Shown here piece after piece: positions 1 through 9,084 of a stretch of DNA of 64,000 nucleotides (the first letter of the stretch is position 1; every line of letters starts with the position of its first letter). A model generated the notes under the pieces. The model made no database searches and was not told where the DNA came from. It saw only the letters and a program-made list of their open reading frames with translations. This DNA is from Diplonema papillatum (Eukaryota > Euglenozoa > Diplonemea > Diplonemida > Diplonemidae), in NCBI GenBank assembly GCA_030068145.1, contig JAPJBO010000224.1, positions 1-64,000 on the forward strand. The letters run 5' to 3'. The translations under genes were made by a program, and so were the position numbers.

Positions 1-118
1 GGGCATAGGTCTCATGTTTCCCTCAGACTGCGGGGGCTTTGGAGTTAGTTAAAGGGTTTGGGGCTTTTTGGGGGTGTTGGTGGACAGGGGCGCCAGGGGT
101 CTTCAAACCGGCGCGTTT

Positions 119-472
119 AAATTTAGGGAAAACGACAAAGTGGATTCTATATAACTGGATTACGACAAAGTGGATTATAATCCACTTTGTCGCCAATCCA
201 CTTTGTCGCCTAATCCACTTTGTCGCCCCGTATGACGGACCTAAGCTCACTTTTGATGGTTTCAATGAACTCAAACAGCTCAAAATAGTCACTTTCCCTG
301 TGGGAACTTTTTGTGAAAGGGTCCCCCTATATAATTCATGCCGGTTGTCAGAAGCGACAAAGTGGATTATCAAAAGCGACAAAGTGGATTATTACTGGAT
401 TATAATCCACTAATAATCCACTTTGTCGTAATCCAGTTATATAGAATCCGTTTTGTCGTTGACCCTAAATTT
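119..472. mobile_element. Fold-back MITE with ~60-bp terminal inverted repeats
   Basis: The two ends are near-perfect inverted copies of about 60 bp. Both begin AAATTTAGGG and share the core GGATTCTATATAACTGGATT. The motif CGACAAAGTGGATTA occurs about nine times in both orientations, inside the termini and just internal to them, so the element is built from its own subrepeat. The outer bases read TTAAATTTAGGG at each end, compatible with a TA or TTAA target, but no target duplication can be proven because the palindrome hides it. About 120 bp in the middle are unique. It is noncoding: the open frames across it are artefacts of the repeats. It lies upstream of ORF1 and is absent from the deleted copy at 6.6 kb. 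Confidence 0.85.
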
Positions 473-661
473 AACAGAGAAGCATTGCATAATAAAGCTA
501 GACAGCTTTATGAAATGCTTCTCTGTGTTCTAACATCTGCTGCTGTAGCCTAAACGAAATGTGACCCCAATACGATGCAATCGCCTTACAGGTGACTTTT
601 GCATCCGGAATCTCAAGCGAGCTCGAACTCTAAATAAAGCGCAAATCATCTCTCTCGTAAA

Positions 662-1615
662 ATGATCGTTTCCATTGAACTGGCTACAAAAGAAAGTACC
701 CAAATAAAGGCACGAAACAAAATTCAAAAGCGTAAAATGCAATTCTGTATCGGCGTTACGTTTCACTGCTTTACGAAATATCTCCAAGTCCGCACGACGG
801 AAGAGCGTGAGGAGAACGACAACAGCGAGACCGAAGAAAGCGACACCATCGACCTGAAGGAAGAAGACATGAAGTACAACGCCGACTTTATGACTAACGG
901 CTCGCTGCAAACGTTCCACGAGTCCACAATACGGCCGCACCTGCTGGAATGCGGAAACCAGCTTGCAGAAAAGAAAGACGCTCCTTTCCTTAGGGGGGCT
1001 ACCGGTGTCGCACGTCGCTGGTTTTATAAGGAGCGCGACGACGAGACGGAAGTGCTCAACGACGCGGGACTACAAAAGGTCGTCGAAAAGAAGTTGAACC
1101 TCCATATAGTGGTCCGTTTGGAGCTGAAAAAGCACTCGGCAAAGCACGTCCGAAAGCACCTGCTAACACACGACGCGGAAGTGCACGACAACTCATACAC
1201 ATCGCGGGCGGACAGTAGCTCGATGATTACGAACAAGTTGGAGGAGGCGCTGTGTGACAGGTTCGGCAAGGTGGGGCTGAAGTTCGGACCCTCTTGGGTG
1301 CTTTGTATTTGTGGCACAAAGGTCAGCAACCCGCCGGACAGGCTTTCTGACGGGACGTCGTTTGTACGACACGGTTGTCGATGCCCGAAGTTCGCCAAGA
1401 AGCTGTCAAAGAACGCGAAAGCAGACCTAAAAGCTTTCAGAGAAAAAGAAGCTGCTAAAAATAAGAAGAAGGTGGCGGCCAGGAAGGATCTCACAAGGGG
1501 CATGTCCGAACAAGAAAAGGCCAACGCCAAAAAGATGTTTGAAATGGTTGGCTTCAAACGAAAGGCAGACGAGGAAGCAGAGGTCGAGAACCCACGCAAA
1601 GAGGCAAAAATCTAG
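662..1615 (+). CDS. ORF1: unrecognised 317-aa protein with a CxC...HGCxC cluster
   Basis: The frame runs from an ATG at 662 to a stop at 1613-1615; a second in-frame ATG lies at residue 26. I do not recognise the family. Residues about 45-70 are strongly acidic. A compact possible zinc site is C215-I-C217 followed about 20 residues later by H237-G-C239-R-C241. Residues 243-317 are lysine/alanine-rich, probably helical, with several basic clusters that could act as nuclear localisation signals. The stop lies about 270 bp upstream of ORF2 on the same strand. The degraded element at 6.6 kb has lost this ORF while keeping flanking sequence from both sides, so ORF1 and ORF2 probably belong to one mobile element. 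A DNA-binding accessory role is inference only. Confidence 0.6.
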   Translation: MIVSIELATKESTQIKARNKIQKRKMQFCIGVTFHCFTKYLQVRTTEEREENDNSETEESDTIDLKEEDMKYNADFMTNGSLQTFHESTIRPHLLECGNQLAEKKDAPFLRGATGVARRWFYKERDDETEVLNDAGLQKVVEKKLNLHIVVRLELKKHSAKHVRKHLLTHDAEVHDNSYTSRADSSSMITNKLEEALCDRFGKVGLKFGPSWVLCICGTKVSNPPDRLSDGTSFVRHGCRCPKFAKKLSKNAKADLKAFREKEAAKNKKKVAARKDLTRGMSEQEKANAKKMFEMVGFKRKADEEAEVENPRKEAKI

Positions 1616-1881
1616 CTTTCTGGTGATAGCCTCCATCGTAAAGGCATTTCTTTTTTTGTGTGTTCCCGACGATCAATTATAGTTTTTTGTTGTCTCAATT
1701 CTCTTTTGTTCTGGATGTCCATTGGAAGCGACGGCCTGTCTATCCGGCGGCAACTCGGGTATTCGACTAGCTGACGAAGAGAAATTAACGTTTGTAATGT
1801 CGGTGTGTTCAAAACCAATGCAGGGGTTTGTTGCAGGAAAAGGAACGAGAGCGAGTCAGGAAAGCCTGGAACAACGGGGAG

Positions 1882-4188
1882 ATGAAGATTGACGTTACTT
1901 TCGTGAAGCCGTGTGGAATGCGCCATGAAGGTTTTCTCGTCGAGAATGCTGACTGGAACGCTATCGTAGGACTTGCGAAGTCGGTTGGCTACGCGCTTGC
2001 TGGGACATATGTGCGCCTCGCTACCGGCCCCCCTTCAACAGTTTGTCTGGCCGACTGTCCTGTTGTTCTCAGAGAGGACTTGTGGAAGCTCAGTTGCGGC
2101 CATTGCGTGCTTGTACCAGTCCTCGACAAGAATCGCGCTGTGGTGACGGACGGCGGAGGCCTGGCCGACGGAGAACTGCGAGGTATCGTAGACAGCCTGA
2201 TGGCGGAAGATGTCAAGATCCGACGCATACCCCGGGTACTCCTCATTATCCAGCGAGTAAAAGTGAGTCGTTTCAGGGTTGAGCGAGCATGGCAGAGCAA
2301 CCTGGTTGCGCGTGATATCTCGTTTTTGTGTGCCATCGAAGACAAGGATGTCGCCTTGCAGCACGATAGCACACCTGTTAACGAGAATTGGCATGCAATC
2401 CACTTGACAGCAACTTGGATGCAAGGAACATCACAAAGGCACCATTTCCTGAAGGCGTGCCTTTCAACCGTGCACGATGGCAGCATGGTGGAAGACGCAG
2501 TGACAGAAATCTGTTGCTACTTCTCGTCTCTCACGCAAGAACTTCGAGGGCTTGGCGTTCTCGGCCCTGATGCCTTTTTCGAGCAAGACCGCTTCTGCTG
2601 TATGTTTACGGACCGCGGAGCAGGTGTGGGGGGCCTCAAACAACCCCGGGTATACGAACCAGTGCACAGGTTGCATCGGACGATGAGCAGGGTTGTGACC
2701 GAGCTCAAGATTGGGAAGGAGATGACGTTCCTGTGTGCAGCAGCGAACGACGTGGCATCTTCACCTGCATTTGCTGTATGGCTGCGGGAACAGGGCGGCC
2801 CGGAGTTGAAAGGTGTGTTGTGGCAGAGGGCGACGACAGGGAGATTCGGAACGTCCTGGGCAGCCGCGTGGTCTCTATCATGCACCGTTGGTCAGAAGAC
2901 CCTATTGGGATGGTACTTGGACTTCCTCGGCAGCTTTGATGAAACGACAGAGTATTCGAAAAAAAAGAAGAATATCGTCATGTACCTGACTCCTCGTGGT
3001 ACCCAGGAGCGCTTCCGTCGAATAGGTTTAGCATTTGAGATCATTGCATATCCGGCGTTGAGGCGAATCTGGCAGTACGCTGGGGAAGAAGTACTCGACG
3101 ACGACTTTACTGCCGGCTTTGCCAGCGATTTGATGGCTACCCTGGGTCTCTATTTCACAAAAATTCGAACTGGAAAGGACATTTTCGGGAATCCGCTGTG
3201 GATGGAAAAAGCGAGACGAGGTGTGACATTTCCTACGAAGGCCCCGGAAGTAAAGTTTGTGTGCCAGCGGAACTCCGTTCAGCAGTTCATTCGGCGTATG
3301 AAAGCCCACTTAGACGCGGCTGGCTCTATTGCGAGCTATTACGGAGGTCCCGGCGTGCAGATGCCAACCATTAAACCCATAGACGAGGCAACAGATTCAG
3401 CTTTCCTGTCTTCTGTTGCCCACAGGTTTGCCTGCGGCATTGTTGCAGAGCTGACCATGTACAGCAAGGCAACAGCGGATACCCCAAGACCCGTAAAGCT
3501 AGGACCGAGTCTCATAGAGGGCACCGTTGGATCCATGAAACGTCACCTGCAACAGCAGACAAACACGCGCATCCGCGATGAATGCATCAGGGCAAAGCTA
3601 TCGAGCACCAACGCTCACCTGAGCATTCACCAGCCCTACCCAAAGACAATTCAGCAATATGCTGCGCAAAGGATAGAAACTATCCAGGCGAGGAAAGACC
3701 GATGCGGTTTGCTGAAGTTGACCCACTACAAGGCGAAGCAAGTTTCTCATGACGACAGGAAAAAGTGGCAGGCAGAACGCAATGACTTCATCAAAAGGAT
3801 TCCTTGGCGATTCGATGCAGACAGTCATTGGCGAAAGGATGCGCTTGTGCAGCAAGCTGAACGGCGAGGTATCAAGTCCTGCCAAAACTGGAGCAAAGAC
3901 AAGCTTGTGTCTGCATGTCAGGAAGCTGATGAGAAGTTGCTTCTTGACGAGCTAAAACAGCACGCCCTTGCCCGAAGCATGCGATTCCGGGCTAATGTTG
4001 TTGCTGGCAAGTTGCTCCATGACCTGGAACAGAAGGATGCAAAAACCGAAGAACCCGAGGCTTTGCCGCGTCCGAGGTCTCCCTCCCGGCAGCGAAAGAA
4101 GCAACCCCAAGAAGACGAGCCCCCCCTGAAAAAGGTGCGCTTCGAGACAGCTAATAGCGAGGATAGTGAAAGCAGCGAGGAGATGTAG
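1882..4188 (+). CDS. ORF2: unrecognised ~768-aa protein with C-terminal SAP-like segment; possible transposase
   Basis: The first in-frame ATG is at 1882. The frame stays open upstream to about 1828, where a TTGTTGCAG acceptor-like sequence (1828-1836) leaves open a spliced 5' end. I recognise no catalytic family. Near residues 650-685 the pattern KDALVQQAERRGI...WSKDKLVSACQEA resembles a SAP DNA-binding helix-turn-helix. The tail (last ~60 residues) has basic PRPRSPSRQRKK-type patches and ends in an acidic Ser/Glu run. The central region (residues ~300-560) is well-ordered mixed sequence, with no DDE triad I can assign by eye. A diverged copy of its first ~60 codons occurs at 6.6 kb, showing that the gene is repeated. 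Lower GC than the PIP-kinase gene and proximity to a fold-back MITE fit a transposon gene. Function is unproven. Confidence 0.65.
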   Translation: MKIDVTFVKPCGMRHEGFLVENADWNAIVGLAKSVGYALAGTYVRLATGPPSTVCLADCPVVLREDLWKLSCGHCVLVPVLDKNRAVVTDGGGLADGELRGIVDSLMAEDVKIRRIPRVLLIIQRVKVSRFRVERAWQSNLVARDISFLCAIEDKDVALQHDSTPVNENWHAIHLTATWMQGTSQRHHFLKACLSTVHDGSMVEDAVTEICCYFSSLTQELRGLGVLGPDAFFEQDRFCCMFTDRGAGVGGLKQPRVYEPVHRLHRTMSRVVTELKIGKEMTFLCAAANDVASSPAFAVWLREQGGPELKGVLWQRATTGRFGTSWAAAWSLSCTVGQKTLLGWYLDFLGSFDETTEYSKKKKNIVMYLTPRGTQERFRRIGLAFEIIAYPALRRIWQYAGEEVLDDDFTAGFASDLMATLGLYFTKIRTGKDIFGNPLWMEKARRGVTFPTKAPEVKFVCQRNSVQQFIRRMKAHLDAAGSIASYYGGPGVQMPTIKPIDEATDSAFLSSVAHRFACGIVAELTMYSKATADTPRPVKLGPSLIEGTVGSMKRHLQQQTNTRIRDECIRAKLSSTNAHLSIHQPYPKTIQQYAAQRIETIQARKDRCGLLKLTHYKAKQVSHDDRKKWQAERNDFIKRIPWRFDADSHWRKDALVQQAERRGIKSCQNWSKDKLVSACQEADEKLLLDELKQHALARSMRFRANVVAGKLLHDLEQKDAKTEEPEALPRPRSPSRQRKKQPQEDEPPLKKVRFETANSEDSESSEEM

Positions 4189-6560
4189 CGCAGAAACGTC
4201 ACAGGTTTGCAGACTGGGTTATTTCATCAAGATGTTGGAACCGTTTGACCGTCGAGATCCCACAAATTTCGCTTTCCAATTTCCGGAGGACGTGTGCCGT
4301 CTTGTTTTTTGGTCGTTTTATTTTGTTTTTACGCAGTGTCTTCTTCTTCATCCTCTTGGCTTTCCGACCTTCGTGGGCCAAATATCATCAGAATTGTCCA
4401 CATTGTGTGACAGAAAGGTGCAAAGTCGCTAGGAAGTGCTCGCCAAGATCAAGAATCACAGCCCTGAAGTACTCAGCAAAAACTGAAAAAGCAAAAAAAA
4501 AAACGACACCCCCCCCCCTGGTTGAACTACGGGGGAACTACGGGGAACTGGCCCACCGACCACACCAGCAGCTTTCGTTTTTGTTTTGCGCGTGCTGCGT
4601 ATTTCTGCCCTGTGGCATTTTCAGGTGAGGAGTCACCAAAACACGCTGCCCACGTCTTGCAGAAACGCTATCCCGCAAGATTGTTACGTCCCAAAAAGCC
4701 CCCTGTAGCCCATAAGGTACGACACGTGGATAGTAAACTGCGTAGCGTGTAAACAGTCCTTTCGAGAAAGGTTCTTCAGAAAACTATCCTCCAGCAATCG
4801 GAAGCAGTGCCGTACACGTCATAGGCCAGCAGTAGCTTCGGGGAGTCGCTCCTTTAATGAGGTGGCTGGGAAGAGACCCTCTGCTAGGGCGCGGTAACCG
4901 GCGTTCGTGAATTAAGTCCGGCCCACCGGACGACGAGGCCCACCTTCGACTCGTTTCGATGTGATCACTTTTGTAGAGATGCTGCAACAGCATCACATCT
5001 CTCCCATGATGTGATCTCTTCTGTAGAATTTCAACTCGTTTTGGCGTGTTCTCTTCCGCAGAATTTTAACACCAAACCAAACTGTCGCAGCCGGTCACGA
5101 CAGGCTTGTAAATTGTGTGGCCTTCCACCCGAAGCTCCCAGGCGTCCTAGCCTCTTGCTCAGACGACAGAACGACGAAGCTATGGGTGTGCTAGTTTTTT
5201 GTATAAGCACCTGCTTTGTAGGAAATACTTGAGGAGGCTGCCAGCTGCAAAATATCAAAGGAGGTAAATGTGCTGTAGCCCACACGAAACACAGGTGAAT
5301 CTGGGTTCAGTGGTGGGCGTAAGCGTTCAACAATAAGCGTTCAACAACACAACTCCCCCTCTCAGCCTCCGTCGAGCACAAGGCAGTCCCTCAAGTTCTT
5401 TTTCTTGAGAGGGATAAACACGCAGTCTCTTTCCCTCCGAGGTTTTATTGTCGCGACCGAATCCCCGTGTGCTGCAGGCGGTGCCACGGCACCAAGCACC
5501 AAGCATCCATGCGGAGCATCAAGCTCGCGCACACGTATCAGGCTCAAACCCACACCATCGCACACACACGTATCAGGTTACCACACAACGCACACACACC
5601 CTCTCCGGTAGCTCCGGTCCGCTGACCTCCGCGGCCTTTGAAAAGCCTAGTGTTCCTTCCGCGTGGAGGCACACGGAAGAGGGCCTCCGCACCCCGGCGA
5701 GTAGTAAGGTGCCTCTTCCAAGGCAGGTTTTAAGGTGCTTCCTCACGGGCCCCGACGCACGCCGCGTCCTCCTCCAAACACTCACTGTCGTTCTCTTCAC
5801 TCTCTCTCTCTCTCTCTCTCTTGGAATTGTCAGCGCGGTAGCGATGACAGCGAGAACACATATAGGTGGGAGGGGAGAGCAAGGAGGTTCCATGTTTCTC
5901 GACGGAACCCGGAACGAGCTTGCTGCGTCGTAAAACCCCAAACGAAGAAAGAAGTGTCTGGGTGTTCTTTCGAACACCTACACGACGACACAAAATATAG
6001 CTCAAAGCATCTGCAGAATAACACGAAAAGCCTCTTGCCAAACCCCCGAGAAGGACTTAATCTATTGTGTACTTCAACCCAGTTTCTCTTTCTGCCATCC
6101 GCCAGTTCGAGACTAAAGAGGAGAGCGCGATACATTGCCCTGCGAGAATTGTTAGCACTGGTAGCACCGGTCGTTTGTAGCAGTGAGCACGTTTTTGAGG
6201 CGCCGACAGCAGCCGCGGAAGAGACGAGCGTACTTGGTCCGATCTGACATTGACGCTCCGCCAACATTGCGCGTACCGAAGTCCCGCGGTGTCCTTTTGG
6301 GGTCTCACAGTTTCACTGGGGGAGTTGATGCGCCACGAAGGTCCGCGGTTGGTTAAGAAAGATTGAGTTGGAAAGTGACCTTGCCCAAGCTCGTTTCCCC
6401 GAGGTCAGGCAGTCTCTCAACATTAAATCAACATCCCCCCGTTGCGCTCGTGATGTTGAAAGACGTGTTTTTTTTTTTTGCGTGAGTTAAGAACTAGCCC
6501 GAAACCTTAGAGTTTTCCATCCAAGCCCGCCCACCACCAATGGGTTTTCTTGCTTGGGCC
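4189..6560. other. Intergenic region without a supported gene
   Basis: Contains the ORF2 3' flank, an A8/C9 tract near 4494-4520, one dispersed D2 repeat (5203-5393), a CT microsatellite (about 5799-5821) and a short segment at about 6305-6340 that recurs inverted at about 52117-52160. Open frames here are short and compositionally random. Confidence 0.5.
5203..5393 (+). repeat. Dispersed repeat D2, copy 1
   Basis: Starts AAGCACCTGCTTTGTAGGAA, continues through GCTGTAGCCCACACGAAACA and ends near a GAGCACAAGGCAG segment. Copies or parts occur at 22025-22062, 36804-37165, 46123-46335 and 52839-53035. There is no coding capacity and no convincing terminal inverted repeat. It may be a SINE-like or MITE-like family. 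Confidence 0.75.
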
Positions 6561-6567
6561 TTCCACA

Positions 6568-6880
6568 GAAGGGCTAAGCAAAATAAAAAGGGAGCCTTCG
6601 GGGTGTCGGTGGACAGGCGGCGTCGGGGGTGGTGCTTTCGTGATGCCGTGTGATGATGTGTGGAATGCGCATGAAGGATTCGTTGAGAAAGTTGATTCGA
6701 ACGCTATCGTAGGACTCGCAGAAGTCGGTTGGCTCGCGCTTGCAGGAACTTATGTCAAGCTCGCTACCGGGCACCGGGCTACCGGGGCTTCAACTTTCGC
6801 CAGGAGGACTGAAGGAAAAGCTCAGTCGCGACCATTGCGTGCTTGTACTGGTCCTTGAAAATATTCGCGTTATTGGCCTG
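6568..6880 (+). pseudogene. Internally deleted copy of the ORF1/ORF2 element
   Basis: 6637-6880 aligns by eye with ORF2 from about 1898 to 2125: the segments encoding HEGF, NAIVGLA and LALAGTYV are shared. Substitutions and frame-breaking indels follow. Immediately upstream, 6580-6625 resembles 65-115 of this window (GGTGGACAGG...). Sequence from both ends of the 5' portion is therefore joined with about 1.8 kb (the MITE and ORF1) missing. It is nonfunctional. Confidence 0.65.
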
Positions 6881-8300
6881 CTATCCTCACACAGCCAAAA
6901 TACACCACTTTGTATGCCCGCAAAACGACACACAGACGGTACCAGACATCGGCAAAATAGCCGCCGCGACAAGCGACGAGGCGCTGGCGTTTTTCGAATC
7001 GCTGTGAGGCAACCCCCGCCCAGGCCCCCCCCCCCGCCCCCCTGCACCAGTGATCGCGGTAAACAGGAGGCGTTTAACCGTTTAATGTTATATTATAGTA
7101 AACGTTTGTGGTAAACGCTGTTGTTGGGGTGGGGCGTATGCGTCCCTCAACAGCCTCGTCAGGCGTCCAGTCTGACACCCACACATTCACGTGTCTTCCG
7201 CCGGTGTTACCGGGGTCATCAGTGACTGTACCCAGGGTGAGGACACTGAGAACTGGCTCGGACTTTTGTTCTGAAGCTGCAGGACTGAAGAGCAGGATGC
7301 TGCGAGAGCGAAGAAGCCACCAGAAAATGCCTTGACAAACGGGGCTAGACTAGGTAAGCGTAAACGTTTACGTTTACGCGTATTTAAACGCGTTTTACCA
7401 CGCGTTTACTCACGAATCACTGCCAGGTCTCCCTTCCCCCTGCCCCGAACGCAGCAGCCGTTGAAAAAGAACGATAACCGGCCAGCTTGATGTCCTCGGA
7501 CAGAGGCTGTGCGCTTGCAACGCGGCAATGCAGACGGTGGTACATTGCACATGCCTGGGCAGCGGCGTACCGAAAGGACTCCCCATACCGCCCGGGCGTA
7601 TTTTCTTGTCTTACTTGGCCTTGAGTTTTGTGATAAGAATGCAATGTAGTAGTTGGCAGCATACTACATGCAACTTGTCTCCAAACAAGTGAGTTTCGGG
7701 TGTGCACAAACAACAGAAAGCGCCGTACTATATAATATATTAAAGCATACTGTGGCGCAGGACATTTTCTCCTGCTTCACAACCGTTCACGCTCATGATA
7801 TCTAAATCAGCGCCTGCTGTGCCGGATACTACTACATCGTGTTAACAGAAAAGACGACTGGGTGTGCTGCAACGATCAGCAGAGTGTCACTCGTCTCAGG
7901 AGTGGAGCCAGTAGATTTGCATCGGATGGTTACATTGTCTCCCTTGAAAAATGCTAACCACTTTTTTTGCATGCGTCGCAAAATTTTGTCACTCACGTGT
8001 AGCCGGTAACGGAAACCGTTTTTTTTTTTTTAACGGCAGGCCGGTTTTTTTCACGGCTCCAAAAATTGCCCGCCGTGAAAAAATGAGCCCCAGAGTGCTA
8101 GAAAAAGTGGGTCACCGTGAGAAAAATGGGTTCTGGGTTGGTTATGCGGCACCCCCGGTCTTCTTCCTGCATCAAAAACTCCGCGCGGAACTACCCCCTT
8201 CGCTCTGCCTCTGGCCCCCCTTGGTCTACACTGTTGGTTTGTGCCTCATTCAGTCAGCTGCGCTACTTCGGTCGTCCAACTCTGGTTTGTACTGTTCTTG
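6881..8300. other. Intergenic region, no supported gene
   Basis: Contains a C-rich tract (7015-7042), a short inverted cluster of TAAACGTTTA motifs at about 7350-7410 and AT-rich spacer. No open frame shows protein-like composition. An upstream exon of the recombinase-like remnant could lie here but is not identifiable. Confidence 0.4.
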
Positions 8301-8301
8301 C

Positions 8302-8696
8302 AGTGCTTTTCCAGAAGCTGAACAAATGTGTGAGAGTATCCTCGTATACATCGACGGCCTCAAAGACCTCGCTGCGAAGACGCTGTGGTCGAAGCTTTTG
8401 ATGATCCGGGCGGTGATCAAGGCGCGGTTCCCGAAGCGCCGCGACGAATACCCTCTCGTCACCGCAGTCCTGAAGAGGCGCGAAGCAGACTCCGGTGAGG
8501 CACAGGACACAGCGAGTAGGCCGCCGCGATCACAAAAGGCCTCCTGCCGTCGGCCAGCAAAAAGGCGTACGAGAAGGCGTATGATGACTTCATCAGTGCA
8601 ACGGGGCTGCAGAACGGAGTTCTACCAACCGAGGAAGGGAAGGGAACACGTTTTCTTGGGGCCTTCGGAGTGATGAAGACGATGCCTCCGAACTGA
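8302..8696 (+). CDS. Partial tyrosine-recombinase-like (Crypton-type) N-terminal region, two exons
   Basis: Exon a begins after a pyrimidine-rich acceptor (ACTGTTCTTGCAG, ending 8301) and runs to about 8491. A good donor (GGTGAGG) and an AAAAG acceptor define a 44-nt intron at about 8492-8538 (ends approximate) that keeps the phase. Exon b ends at a stop at 8694-8696. The protein contains AAKTLWSKLLMIRAVIKA, then YPLVTAVLKR and KKAYEKAYDDF, which resemble the core-binding region of eukaryotic Crypton-like tyrosine recombinases (TLWS...YP...LKR). The catalytic C-terminal domain (R...HxxR...Y) is absent, and the frame stops about 120 residues after the first exon begins. Either a remnant or a domesticated fragment. 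Family assignment is from memory of the pattern; the two halves are in different frames without the intron. Confidence 0.4.
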
Positions 8697-8894
8697 ATTC
8701 GGAGGAGCTCGGAGTCGGGGCGCGCTTCCTTCTTGGCATTTCCTTTCCTTTTGATGGCTCCTGGGAGGTTCGGCTTTTTTTATTAACTCACGTTTTCGCA
8801 TTTAACTACTTTTAACGATTTTTTGTTAAATAGTACAGCTCATAGTTACGAAAGATTCTTCAAGATATGTAAAATTGAGTGGCCGGAAATAATT

Positions 8895-8970
8895 GGGAAT
8901 TTAATGCCAGCTAATTTCGTGCAAAGCGCCGGCAGAGAACGAAACCACCGAACAGGACACGCATTTTCTT
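8895..8970 (+). repeat. 76-bp direct repeat, copy 1
   Basis: Begins GGGAATTTAATGCCAGCTAA and ends CGCATTTTCTT. A matching copy lies at 11932-12007, so the pair brackets the satellite array. Function unknown. Confidence 0.85.
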
Positions 8971-9084
8971 GTCCGGGGTTTCGGGCTCTGTCGCTTTCCG
9001 GAACTGGCGACACTACCAAGGTCGAATATACTTTTCCCACAGTGGCCGCTGATAGACGCCTCTGGCCCTTATCGGCTGTCGGGC

